The translations under genes were made by a program, and so were the position numbers. From the NCBI RefSeq assembly GCF_024323335.1, contig NC_066579.1, positions 254,069,575 through 254,133,574 of the forward strand: a stretch of DNA of 64,000 nucleotides. The letters run 5' to 3'. The notes under the pieces were generated by a model. That model saw only the letters and a program-made list of their open reading frames with translations. It was not told the DNA's origin and did no database searches. Shown piece after piece: positions 35,072-46,901 of this stretch. Numbering within the stretch: position 1 is the stretch's first letter; each line of letters starts with the position of its first letter. Source of the DNA: Lathyrus oleraceus. Taxonomy: Eukaryota > Streptophyta > Magnoliopsida > Fabales > Fabaceae.

Positions 35072-35740
35072 GATTATCCTTGATATGTTCATCCTAACCG
35101 ATGATGGATATTTTCTTCCCTTGCTTTGAGTTTATCCTTGATATGTTCATCCTAACCGATGGTGGATATTCTCTTGGTGGTATTCTACCCAGTAAAAAGG
35201 TAGATGTAATCCCTATTTCTTCCCCAGAGAGTTAATCCTTGATATGTTCATCCTAACCGGTGACAGTTTTCCTTCTCTTTACAGTCTTCTGCCCAGTAAC
35301 CGGTAGTTGTAAATCCTGCTTTTTCCCCTTTTACAGATTCTATCCTTGATATGTTCATCCTAACCGATGGCGGATATTCTCTTGGTGGTATTCTATCCAG
35401 TAACTGATAGATATAATTCCTACTTTTCCCCTCTGAGTATATCCTTGATATGTTCATCTTAACCGATGATGGATATTCTCTTGTTGGTATTCTATCCCGT
35501 ATTCGATAGATGTAATTCCTACTTTTTCAGGTAGTTTATCCTTGATATGTTCATCTTAACCAGTGACAGATATCCTTCCTAATTTCCCCAAGCAAGTCTA
35601 TCCTTGATATGTTCATCCTAACCGATGACGGAATTTCTTTCCTCTGAGTTTATCCTTGATATGTTCACTTTAACCAGTGACGGATATTCTCTCTTTGGTC
35701 TTCTTCCCAGTAACCGGTAGTTGTAAATCCTATTTTTGCT
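35072..35740 (+). repeat. Imperfect tandem array in the 3' untranslated region of C
   Basis: The block TATCCTTGATATGTTCAYC followed by YTAACCRRTGRYRG occurs eight times, starting near 35072, 35131, 35226, 35341, 35441, 35538, 35599 and 35651. Spacing varies from about 50 to 115 bp because the intervening text (GGTATTCTATCCAGTAAC-type or CCTTCCTAATTTCCCC-type) differs. Related CCCAGTAACCGGTA blocks extend on both sides (about 34960-35880). Confidence 0.85.
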
Positions 35741-36385
35741 TTTCCCCAGCAGGTTACTCTTGCCCAGTAACCGGTAATGAATACATCTCCTGGTTGCCCT
35801 TTATATGTTTACCCTAACCGATAACTGATGTCTTCCCTATCAGAATTTGTTATCCCTTTTCCTAGTAACCGATAATGGATAATATATTTCTATTACTCTT
35901 GTGTTGAAGATTGTTTCTTCCCCAGTTGAGCTTGTGTGTGTATTTCTTGAATGAGACCGTGTTTCTCTGCTTGGTTCGAGTATTTCAGCTTTGTTCTGAT
36001 CTACCCGTTTCCCCTACAGATGTTCCTTTTATTCCCCGGCTGAGTTTTTCCATTGATTTATTTTCATGGAATTCCTTAAATCCCCCAGCAGTTTTAAAAG
36101 TTGTAACCTAGCCTACGCATAACCCCTTTTATCCCCCCAGAGTCTCTGTCTCCCTAGTGAGTTTTCCCTACGAAATACATTATACTCCTGAAGACTTTCA
36201 GTCTCATTGAATTCTTTTCCTTTGTGACAATATATTCCCCATATAGATTACTTTTAACATTCATATCATATGCATCATGAGGTCTCTTAGGGACCAAAAT
36301 TTGCTTCTATATATTGTTATTTAAGTCCATTCTATTGAGTCGATGCGAAGATTTTAACATTCATCTCCTCAGTTAGAACGTCCTT

Positions 36386-36398
36386 AAATAGGGGCAGC
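36386..36398 (+). promoter_or_regulatory. Element C polypurine tract
   Basis: AAATAGGGGCAGC immediately before the 3' LTR start TGTAAGACCCC at 36399; the usual form in Tat/Ogre elements. Confidence 0.85.
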
Positions 36399-37914
36399 TG
36401 TAAGACCCCAATTTTGACCCTAAGATCCCTCATGATATCTCATCATATGCATTAGCATTGGGATCACACCTTGGCATCCTCCCTGCCCCTCATTCATTAG
36501 GGTTTGTATTGGGAGAGGTCACCAAGCACTTTTGATTGTACCCTACTTCATTTTTCTTTATTTACTAACCAAAATACCAAAAATATGTCATTGTATAGTT
36601 TGTTGCTTTTGTAGGTAGTGTACATGCTCATCTATACCCTATCAAGTTCACATCTAGGGTTTAAGACCCTCATTGCAAGGAGTTCAATCAAAAATCGGTT
36701 TACTATGGATCTAAGTATCATATATGGATCCCCATGATCTTCACATGTTATTTTGATCAAGAAATCATCAAGAGTTTGGAGTTTGTTTGCCTTGGAAACC
36801 CTAATTCATCTGGGTATCTTGTATAACTTCTTCAACAAGCTTCTTCAACAATTGATCAAATATTTAAAGGGATGCTTCATATTTCATCATCTTATGCATA
36901 TATTATCCTCAATGATCCCCAAAAGTCAAGAGAATAGCAAGCTAGAAAGTTGGTCCATGGTTGTTGACCAGAGGAATTCAACTGATCAAAACTGGGGTTC
37001 CCTAGACCCTATCTCCTACAATTTACATCATATTAAAATGATTCCAAGAGCAAAGTTACTCTAAATGTCATTCCAAACAACTTTAATTTTGAGGTCTAGA
37101 GCTCGTTTTGCTTGGAAAGTCATTTGTTTATGGGGAAAGATTATAGGTCATTTTGTCTAAACCCTAATTTGAAAGTCAATTTCCCAAGACCATAACTTGC
37201 TAATTTTTTATGATATGAAAGCCATTCAAGTTTCATGATCAAATTCAAGATATCTACTTCAACTTTTATGTTTGGAATAAGAGCAAATTCAACTTTTAAA
37301 TGCATGTGATATGAGGAGACATTATAGATCATTTTGGACCCATGCCATTGAACAAGTGATTTTCCTCAACTTCTAAAATGTATAACTCCATCATGCTAAA
37401 TCCATATAAGGTCAAATTTGTGACCAATTTTAAGTAATTTGAGAGAGCTACAACTTTGATGAAGAAATGTTTCTCATATGAAGCCCATAGAAAAAATTAC
37501 TCAAGGTGAAAGAAGTGAACATATGGCTTGACACTTAGAAATGTTTTTGATATGTTTGATTTTCCAAACTTCCACCTCAAAATTCATCATGATCCAAGCT
37601 TCAAATGAAAAAGTGTTTAATATGAAATTTGTTCCTCTTGATCTAACCTTTCCAAAAAGTCCAATTTCATCCCATTTGGACAAAGTAGGAATGACTTGCG
37701 CATGGTTTAAAGTTGGATGACCATTTGGCATGATTGAACTTCCATCTTCCATACACAAATGCATAGCTTGCTAACATGACTTCAGCAATGTTGTACACGA
37801 TTTTGGACCTGATTGAATGATTACATGAGCCTATCACACGCCCATGCATCCATGCAAAGGTAATTTCAATTTTTGGAGTTTTGAAACAAGTGTGCAAATA
37901 TCAAATGCTTTGGA

Positions 37915-37923
37915 TATAAATAG
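37915..37923 (+). promoter_or_regulatory. TATA box of LTR C
   Basis: TATAAATAG, 1.5 kb into the LTR; transcription would begin near 37945. Confidence 0.65.
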
Positions 37924-39873
37924 AACCCTCTATGATCAGAACTAAGGACACTTGCACATCAGCTTTGAATCCCCAGCCCTAAACCCTCACATTCAAAGGA
38001 TAACCTTGAGGATTTCCATTGGAAATTGAGCTTGAATCTCCAGTGTTTTGAGATTCAAATCTCCAAGAGTCTTGCTTCCTTTTAGATTCAATTATACTTT
38101 ATCAAACATCCAGAGCAAGGCTAAGTGAAGTTGGAAGCAAGATCGTGGCCATTTGAACCTGCAGTGGAGGTGATTTTCTCTTATTTTTTTCATTTCTTTG
38201 ATTCTCACTCAATTCTCCATAATTCTTTTTGATTTTTGGTTGTCTGAAGTCCTACCAATGTAGGCAACAAGATTGAGTTGCTTTGAGGTCAAATCGAAGT
38301 AACTCAGATCATGATCCTCAAATTTCAACTCCTTGTATCTTTCAATATACTTGGAGTTAGATAAAATTGAGGCCAGATTCGAACTCCTGAGCATTTTTAC
38401 TTTAAATTCATGTCCTCCTTTTTTATTTGGTGATGGTTGAAGGTGGACCAGTCCGGTGAGGTCCACTGGAGAAGAAGACCGGAGTTGTAGCTCCGGCGGT
38501 GCGTTGGCGTGTCTCAGACCATAGGATCCTCTCATTTTGTTTTAACCTCACACGTTGGTTTTAATTACCATCCCTGCAGCGCATTGACTTGAGTCGATCA
38601 TGGAACGCGCGCTGAGATCCACTTGATCTTCCACCTCAATTAATGAGGGAGATCAAGTGATCCACGTTTTTAGCATTTTCTGATTTTTATTTTATTTGAT
38701 TTATTTTCATTAATTCATATTAATTTTAATATTGATCCAAAAAATATAAGACTTTCACCAAAAAAATTTAAATAAATTCCTCTTTCATTTTCGAATTAAA
38801 ATTATTTTTTCGACCATTATTAATATTTTTCATGATTTAATTGTTTTTGTGCATATTTTTAATTGTTTAAAAATACTTTTAAGTTTCCAAAAATAATGAA
38901 ACTTTTTCTCCAAGGTCCTTTGACCTTGTTTGTCCTATGATAAATCTCATGGCCATTTATTTGGTGTTTTGATGAGGTTTTAGGATTTTGACCAACCATA
39001 ATTTAATTTAATGCATTTTTAATTTATTTTAATTGTTTAATTGCAAATAAATTGTGTGGAGCTATTTGTATTGACTTGTTGAGTTTGACTTTTGTTGTTG
39101 GGTCTTGGTCAAGGTTGATTTGACTTTTTGAGTTAAAATCATTGGATTTAGGGGATTGATGAAATGTACATTTCATCTCCCAAAATGAATGAATGATTTT
39201 AATTTGATAAAAGTCCTCCTTTGACCAATTTGTGTTGATTCCATTTCCCCTCCCTCTTCATCTCAATCCCATTCCCTTCTCATTCATTTCATGGACCTTG
39301 ATATCTCTATATCCTAAGGCTAGTTGATTGAAAAATCAACATAAGTATGGATGAGATTAGGTCAACCCCTTTTGTATTTTCTTTTAAGTGTGGTATATTT
39401 TAGGAGTATGGTTCATAATATCATACCTCTAACATGCATTAACACTAAAATTTCTATTGCCCGACCTTAAATAGTTATGACTTCTACATAAGTTCAATTA
39501 CGATTGCTTAACATAGCGCTAAATTTTGACACAAAAGGCATAGCATTCTAGTAAGTGAGATTGTAAGTCTCCCCCCCCCCCCCCCCCTTCATGGTATTAT
39601 GTGGAAACTTGGCCTTTTTTCCTTCCTTTGGAAGATGTCTTGGTTCAAGGATCCATGCTTGTGAATAGAGGGTTGAGTGTTCTCCAAAGAATGGCTTAAA
39701 CAATTGAAAAGCAAAAGCAATACTAACTTCTAACCAACTAACAACTAACATTTAATTTCAAGCCATTTACTTTTATGCACTTTAAATTCAATTATTTATT
39801 CATTTTCCATTATTCATACCATTTAACTTGTTTATTTTAATGTCATTTTCACTTTGCTCAAGTGAGCCATACT

Positions 39874-40669
39874 TTGTGATTATATTGTGATTGTATATAC
39901 TTGTTTGTGTTTGTGGTCCTTTGATCTTAATGTACATGATAACAACAAAAACCCTAAAAGACATTTGTGTGGACTGTTGGATTTGATCTGACACATTGGA
40001 CTTAGAATTAGGCAACACTCCCTATGCAAAAAGGACTTGGCCACTGCCAACTTTCATGAAACCAAGTGCTTGTTGTGATTATATTGTGATTGTATATACT
40101 TGTTTGTGTTTGTGGTCCTTTGATCTTAATGTACATGATAACAACAAAAACCCTAAAAGACATTTGTGTGGACTGTTGGATTTGATCTGACACATTGGAC
40201 TTAGAATTAGGCAACACTCCCTATGCAAAAAGGACTTGGCCACTGCCAACTTTCATGAAACCAAGTGCTTGTTGTGATTATATTGTGATTGTATATACTT
40301 GTTTGTGTTTGTGGTCCTTTGATCTTAATGTACATGATAACAACAAAAACCCTAAAAGACATTTGTGTGGACTGTTGGATTTGATCTGACACATTGGACT
40401 TAGAATTAGGCAACACTCCCTATGCAAAAAGGACTTGGCTACTGCCAACTTTCATGAAACCAAGTGCTTGTTGTGATTATATTGTGATTGTATACACTTG
40501 TTTGTGTTTGTGGTCCTTTGATCTTAATGTACATGATAACAACAAAAACCCTAAAAGACATTTGTGTGGACTGTTGGATTTGATCTGACACATTGGACTT
40601 AGAATTAGGCAACACTCCCTATGCAAAAAGGACTTGGCCACTGCCAACTTTCATGAAACCAAGTGCTTG
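39874..40669 (+). repeat. 199-bp unit, four tandem copies, only in the 3' LTR of C
   Basis: Unit starts at 39874, 40073, 40272 and 40471, an exact period of 199 bp. Copies differ by only one or two bases each. The 5' LTR has one copy at about 21733-21935, so the amplification followed insertion. Confidence 0.95.
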
Positions 40670-41663
40670 TGAAGTGAACTTCCATCTGATGCAAATATTA
40701 AAGATCCATTTGAGTTCATCTGCAACACGATTTTAATGAAGTTGTTACTTTGAACCTGTGTTTAATGCCTATTTCTGAATTCATCTGATATATATGGGAG
40801 ATTATGAAGAAGATCATGGAGTTGTTATGCTTGGATGTGGCTATCTTTATTTGATGCCTTGTTCTTCATCTTGTTATTTGTGTATTGATATTGCTTGATT
40901 CTAAAGTCCAAGGGAAAATTGGGTTTCTATATGACATTATTGTCTATTGGATTGCATCCCATTGGTCAGATCTTTTCAACTCTTAACTTTTAAATTTTTT
41001 GCTTAGGATTAGTCTCTTCATCTCCTCCCACTTCTTTAATTTCAAATCTCTCCCTCCTTTTAAAATCTTCTTTACTTGTGTTTTCTAAACTTAGACTTTA
41101 TTGCAAATTAGAAACTTTGGCCTTATGTCATTGCATTTTTAAACTCTTTTCTTAATCAAACTTGTAAATGAATCTAACTATATTGACTTAAAATTTCAAA
41201 AGACAAAAAGAACCAACACTCATTCAAACCTTTTAGTCCCCTTTGTGCCTCTTTCAAACTTAAAGTTTTGTTAAAAGCAACACATTCACTTTGAAATTGA
41301 TACCACGCACTACAAGGTTTTGATCCATCATTTTATGTTGGTACGTAAGCACAAGTCCGAAGGTCTTGTCAAACACAAGAATATAATTAATGAATTCTTT
41401 TCTCATCCCCCCACTCTATTTATTGCAAACATCATTTTATACAAAAACACATATGCACACAAAAAAGGGCTCCCTAGGAGTACCTAGGACACTTTGGGTG
41501 CTAACACCTTCCCTCTGTATAACCAACCCCCTTACCTATAATCTCTGGACACTTTGGGTTTTGTTCGTACTTTTACCTTTTCCCTTAGAAACAATAAAAG
41601 CGCGATGGCGACTCTGGTTTTATTGACGTTAAGTTTATCCATAGCTTAATAGTCATGAATTTA

Positions 41664-44164
41664 CCACTACAGGTTGCAACCTTGCATGATGCCATAATTT
41701 TCTTGGCCCAAGCCAAGTTCAGATAATGATGAGCCCATATTTTGTTGCCTTGGTGATATACCAGAGTTGCAACAGGCTTTTCAAATGGCCATTCCTTGGA
41801 TTTCCATCAAGCTATTTCATGATACGCAAGCTAACTGGTCGAGCTCTGAACCAATTGTTTGTACTGCCCTTGATGACTCATTTTGGATAGTCATTGTTGA
41901 ATTGGTTGTGAATTGGTTATGTTCATCAGTTATACATTGCAGCGTTTTTATGTAAGTCATTACATGTCCATGTTTTCCACTGTCTGCACAAGCCTGTTTC
42001 ATCATGGACTACACTGGATTGTTGTGGATTATTGAATAGGGTGCTGACGTTGTTTTGGTAGTGACTCATGTTTTGGATATGCTACAACTTCTGCTCATGA
42101 TTCTGCTACACTATCATTGATGATTGTTTGATGCAATATTGGTTTGATGTGTGTTATGCTGCAATCTTTAACCAACTTCCTTGTTCTGCCAGCTTGTTGT
42201 ACATGATGCTAATGCAAGAGGTTGGTTTATGTTGGTGATGATGCAGATGTGGTGCATATGGTTGCAGGTCTTGTATTATGGTTGCACATGGTGGTTGATT
42301 ACTGGCTGTTGAAATGCAGGCTTGGTGTATGAAGTGAAGTAAGTCCAAGTTTTGATCATGGTTTATACAACATAACTATGTTGGTTTCCTAGGGTAATGA
42401 TTCTGCTTGAAGAATGTTGTAGACCATTGGACTGTGTGTGCCTCAGATGTTGGTTTTGATGCAAATTTCAGGAATTCACCTGGAGGTATGTTGATAGATC
42501 AGTGGCATGTTGCTATCATGGTTATGTGATGGAAAGGCCTGCATCAGGAAATTGACATATAGTTGTGCACTAATGGCTTGAGGCTAATGGTGAGAAAACT
42601 ACTGCTAACACTATGAAAGTTGGAAATGAAGGTTAATGAATGGGAATATCAATGCACTTCCATGCAGTTGGTCTTGAATTGAAGTGTGCATGTTGCTAGC
42701 TTGGTTGTTTGTTACAGGTTCTATTTTTTTTTATGCTTTGCCAAGAATTATTTCACCTCCTTAATTGGTTTTGTTATATTACGACTCATGTTTTGTGGTT
42801 CAGTTTGTCTACTGCAGGGCCATTTGTAGGTCCACCATGGAATTTTGATTGATATCATAACATCAAGGTAATGGTATATTCATGTGCGAGATGGTTCAAT
42901 TGGTTTGCAACATGTTCATTTCCATTTCTGGTTTTGGGTTTATTGCAGCATGGCCATAATTAGCTTCATGTAGCATGGTCCAAACTTAGCGCTTATGCTA
43001 TACAATCCTAACTTGGTAAAGGCATTGCAACTAGGTTCATAGCATTGATCATGCACCTAGAGGATGGTTGAACAAGGGCTTACAATATGATGACCAAGAT
43101 TGGAGTTTGAAGCATTCATGACAAATTGCAATGATTCAAAGGTCAAGGATCAAAATTTGACCTTAGGATTAGAATTAGAACTATGACTTAGGGTTTTAGG
43201 ATGAAAAGGGCTTGGGTTGACTTTGGTCAAAGTTGACCAAAAAGTCAACAGTTGACCAAAGTTAACATTTGGTCAACATGTAATTTTTTGTACTTTTTGG
43301 ATGTAAGCCCTAAACATGAATCAATGGACATGACCACCACTGGACATGACCACCACTTGAATTGAATCACACTAGGTTTTAGTAACTTGAATAAACAATG
43401 CCATGAATACACCAACAATCCATGGACAAACACTAAGGCATTGAAAATAGGATGAAGTGGATTCATGACCAACGACCAGATGAAAACAAACCAAGAGTGA
43501 ACTATGTACTTGAGATGATCAGATGAAATGGATTCAAGCAAGGCATGATTAATCCATGGGCTAGGCTCTAGGCATGAGGGTGATCCAGATGAAATGCCAT
43601 GGATGGAGCAAAGAATGAAAGTTATAAAACCATAGACTTGAGCTAGGACAATAGGTTTTGGGGGACAATGATCAAGCAAGGGAACCAAACTCACAAAGGA
43701 TGAAGAAGTGGATGAAAAGTCAAGCCTTAGGACCAAGTCCTCTTTGATTAGGGTTACATGAAGCATTCCCTTCAACCAAGGTCTTTGAATCAAACATGAT
43801 GCTTCACAATAAAGCCTTTAATGGATGAACCTCTCCAATTAGGGTTTTAATAGCCAAGATAAGGCCCAGAGAAGCTCCACAAGGCTCCATAATCGTATAA
43901 TCAAGAATTAGTGTTTGAAAGCTCTAAGGGGCGCCTTGATGAAACCATGTTGAATCTATACCCCCAAGATCAGACAATTAGGATTTTGAAGGCCCCTGGG
44001 CTTTGATGAAAGTCCAAGACACACCTTTCAAGTTAATACCCAAGCAAACCCTAGCTCCACAAGCCAAGAATTTGGAATATATGGTGATCTTTTAAAGGAA
44101 AGAATGATGCTTATGCATGAGTTCTTAATGTATGCAACTGAACCCAAGTCAAGTGGTTGGATGG
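41664..44164 (-). repeat. Element E 3' LTR, inner fragment between elements C and D
   Basis: About 2.5 kb joined to 57707-57749 once element D and one copy of its target duplication are removed. The distal end (57749) has the LTR start TGTTGTACCCCAAAATTTTC on the minus strand. The remainder of this LTR should lie beyond element C, outside the window. Text such as TTGGTCAAAGTTGACC near 43225-43275 and a duplicated GGACATGACCACCACT near 43330 are the only marked features. A 182-codon minus-strand frame (43245-43793) has no recognisable domain and is not reported as a gene. Confidence 0.7.
44160..44164. repeat. Target-site duplication of element D, left copy
   Basis: GATGG, identical to 57707-57711. 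Confidence 0.9.
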
Positions 44165-45124
44165 TGAAATTCTGGTATTAGATATGAGATGTCGAAGATA
44201 ATGTCACGACACTAATATCTGAACAATACAAATAGGATAAGAGATAAAGAACTGTAATGCAAGAGACACAAACAATTGTTAACCCAGTTCGGTGCAAACT
44301 CACCTATGTTTGGGGGCTACCAAGCCAGAAAGGAAATCCACTAAAATAGAATCAGTTCAAAGACTCTCAGTAAACAACACAAGTTACAGTCTTTTTCACC
44401 TAATCTCTACCCATGTGACTTCTACCTAAGAACTCTTAGATATGAGATCCCACTCACTCCCCCTCAATCACACCAGTGATATTAAACAAGAATTACACTG
44501 AAAAAAAGACACTCTTCAAAGATACACACTTGATCTTACTTAGCAGCTTCAATCAAGTAGACACACACTCATGCTTAAAAGCTTTGAGTGACAAATTACA
44601 ACTCAAAAATCAGACCAATTCAATCATCTATGGATGAATTGAATGGCTTACAAGTCACATGACCACACAAGACTAAAACCCTTATTCTCTCTCAATATTT
44701 CGTTTGTTATTTCTTGTGTATCAAATCAGGTTTTCCATGTCCTTTTTATAGAAGCATTTGGCTGGGCTTGGACATCATAAAACCCTAAAACTATTTTCCA
44801 TTCATATCTTCTCATGAAAGTTGATTAGATCTCTTTGGAAAATAAGTTAATCATGTTGTAATTACTGATTGATAGCGTGTTCAATTAACTCATCAATCAT
44901 ACATAGATTGCCATTAAAAACGCAATCACTTAATACATAACATTCAGACTGAATGTTCTGTATACAGATGTCATGACATCGGGTCTGACATCCTGGAAAA
45001 ATCCTGCATAATTATATTTTAAACCTCCAGCAGGTACAAGATATCTTATGTTAAGACATCATATGTGACATCTTGTGAACACTCTTGGTTTTACAAAAAT
45101 TGCTGCCAACACCTAGAACCAACA
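44165..45124 (-). repeat. Element D 3' LTR
   Basis: 960 bp, TGTTGGTTCTAGGTGTTGG to CCAGAATTTCA on the minus strand. TATA box TATAAAAAG at 44742-44750. Confidence 0.95.
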
Positions 45125-45138
45125 AACTCCCCCTTTGG
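45125..45138 (-). promoter_or_regulatory. Element D polypurine tract at the 3' LTR
   Basis: CCAAAGGGGGAGTT on the minus strand, directly upstream of the 3' LTR start. Confidence 0.85.
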
Positions 45139-45292
45139 AAAATTTTGGCTAAAACATATATCAGTTCATTTGTTCACAAGAAAAAACACATCAGCAGTTA
45201 AACAGCATAACAGCAGTTAAGCAGCAGCAAAAGCAAACACAATTACTAGCTATAATAGCAACTAGTAATACACACAGTAAAACACATGGGTA

Positions 45293-45545
45293 CTTCTTCT
45301 CCCCCTAAGTTTGTTCAATACAGACATCTCCTTCAACAAAAGAGTCACCCTCTGACATCTCCTTCAACATCACCTGTGCAACACAGAACCTTATTTTGTT
45401 CAGACATCTCCTTCAACATCACAGAACATCACCAGCTGTCATCTGTTTAGCCTAGCTAGCTACATCAGCACATAATAACTGCAGCTCTCCACATCTCCAC
45501 ACATTAACTACAACTCTCCACATAATAACTTCTCCCCCTTTTTAG
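45293..45545 (-). promoter_or_regulatory. Additional polypurine tract-like sites of element D
   Basis: CTTAGGGGGAGAAGAAG at 45293-45309 and CTAAAAAGGGGGAGAAG at 45529-45545 on the minus strand resemble the tract at the LTR. Repeated tracts upstream of the 3' LTR are a known Sirevirus feature. Three GACATCTCCTTCAACA repeats lie between 45320 and 45420. Confidence 0.7.
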
Positions 45546-45856
45546 TCAAAATAGACCAAAGTGACCAATTAGACAAAATAAATGTCAATCAGTCCAGCAG
45601 AGAATGTCACAAAGGATGTTATAACATATAAAATGTTAAAACACAATGTCAGGAGATACAAAACCATAATTATACACAGTTGCATTAGCTGAGATAATCA
45701 GAAATCTAGGGAACTCATAAAGAGCCCAAATATTACATCATGGCATCAGAAAGACTGCCAAAAATTACAAACATCAAACAGAAAAACAACAGATCATCCA
45801 AGCATCCAAAATAGCATCCAGAAAAACATCATTAACAGGGGGGCCATCACCACAAC
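45546..45856 (-). other. Element D 3' non-coding region
   Basis: About 310 bp between the envelope-like frame and the polypurine tracts. No gene seen. Confidence 0.6.
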
Positions 45857-46896
45857 TTAGTCTGAGGAGGTAGCATCTTCTTCACCTTCAGATCCATAAC
45901 TGCCACTAGATTGATCTTGAGAATTAGACCTCTCACTTGTGGTATAGGCGTCTGTCTCCTTGGCTTGACCAACCTTATCCATCTCTTCTTGCTCCAAGCT
46001 ACTAATGAAAACCTCTAAAGCTTCTTTCCTAGCCTTAGCCACCCTAATCCCAGTTTCCAACTCCTTACAGGTTTCTTTCAATTGATCAATCAGGCCATCT
46101 TGAGAGGTTGGCTTCTTCATTGTAGATGTCATGACAATGTCATTGACATGACTGCCTTCAAATAACTTGTAGTGAATAGACAATGGAGACTTCCTTCTAC
46201 TGGGGATATCACTTGTGTTTAGAATACCAGGTTGCTGGCTTAAGATTATTCCACAAATGATTGAGGGAAAGGCAATTGGCAGCTTTACTGCATTAGTGGA
46301 AGCATGTCTAACAATTTGTTCAAACATGAACCTTCCATAATCAAAGTTGAGCCTGGTTCCAATAGCATAGATTATCCTTCCAAGAACATTAGAGATTTTT
46401 GAGATATGGTTTGTTGGCACCCAGTTGGATGATCCTATCTTATGCAAGATAGCATATTTTACAGTTAATTTGCCAGTCGAGAGATGCTTTTTGCTTGGCC
46501 ATTCCTTGACTTGACCAGCAGTGATTTTCCTACAGACTTCATTGTCTATGGCTTCTAACTCAACAACTCATTTTGTTCCTCTTCCTATGAACTTATTGAT
46601 TATAGTTGGGGAGAACCTTACACACCTTCCTCTCACAAATACCTTGTAAAATTCTTTATTATTCTTGTCAGAAATATCCTCAGGGATATTAACCACAAAC
46701 TCCTTCACCAGACCTTCAAAGCATTGGGGTAATGCACTAACTGTCTTTAATAAACCTTCAGACTTGATCAACTCCATAACCTCCTTCACTTCCACAACAT
46801 CTTTCCCTAGTTCCCTCTCAACAACAACTCTCCTCTGTATAAAAAATTTCCACTTGGCTGCACCATCTTCCCAAAGTTGACTTAAAGATCCAATTC
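45857..46896 (-). pseudogene. Element D envelope-like region, C-terminal part
   Basis: Continuation, beyond the inserted LTR, of the frame that starts at 51751. Coding sense is visible from about 46890: W-E-D-G-A-A-K-W-K-F-F-I-Q-R-R, then ELGKDVVEVKEVMELI, LVKEFVVNIPEDISDK, FYKVFVRGRCVRFSPTIIN and the K-F-I-G-R-G block. A stop at 46568-46570 splits it; the second part (to 45857) has a helical C-terminus rich in Glu/Lys and a Ser/Glu tail ending D-A-T-S-S-D. This block is common in legume elements and is often annotated as a putative plant transposon protein (recalled, not checked). Its role is unknown; calling it envelope-like rests on position after pol. Confidence 0.7.
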
Positions 46897-46901
46897 AAAA
46901 T

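Larger units (their letters stand above)
32145..36385 (+). other. Element C 3' untranslated region with imperfect repeats
   Basis: About 4.2 kb between integrase and polypurine tract, of which 1.36 kb is an inserted solo LTR (33260-34619). The rest has short repeated blocks: GAAAACCCGAAAGGGA near 32170 and 32218, and CCCCAGC-rich text at 32775-33010 and 34790-36150. No gene is visible. Long, repeat-rich 3' untranslated regions are known in Ogre-like elements. Confidence 0.75.
19841..41663 (+). mobile_element. Element C: Tat/Ogre-type retrotransposon, nearly complete, protease-deleted
   Basis: Order on the plus strand: 3' portion of the 5' LTR (19841-22950), leader, ORF1, spacer, gag, protease-deleted linker, spacer, RT, RNase H, second RNase H, integrase, long 3' untranslated region, polypurine tract (36386-36398) and complete 3' LTR (36399-41663). 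The first part of the 5' LTR lies beyond element B, outside the window. Each coding region has stops or frameshifts. The two LTRs differ by roughly 4 percent in stretches that I compared by eye. It lies within the 3' LTR of element E, since E sequence resumes at 41664. Confidence 0.9.
36399..41663 (+). repeat. Element C 3' LTR (about 5.3 kb)
   Basis: Starts TGTAAGACCCCAATTTTGAC at 36399 and matches the 5' LTR up to about 41663, where element E sequence begins. TATA box at 37915-37923, polyC run of 17 at 39571-39587, 199-bp tandem unit at 39874-40669, hairpin-region motif at 41309-41350 and a primer-site-like TGGCGACTCTG at 41606-41616. The last bases (TGAATTTA) are not the usual CA, so the end may be off by several bases. 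A minus-strand open frame at 38209-38535, also partly present in the 5' LTR, is probably fortuitous. Confidence 0.85.

Noticed and set aside
38209..38535. Minus-strand open frame in the 3' LTR of C, also partly open in the 5' LTR (20075-20419)
   Set aside because: Its presence in both LTRs is explained by LTR duplication. The N-terminal parts disagree because of indels and there is no recognisable domain.
43245..43793. 182-codon minus-strand open frame in the E LTR fragment
   Set aside because: Hydrophobic, low-information sequence in LTR DNA, no known motif and no upstream signal; likely chance.
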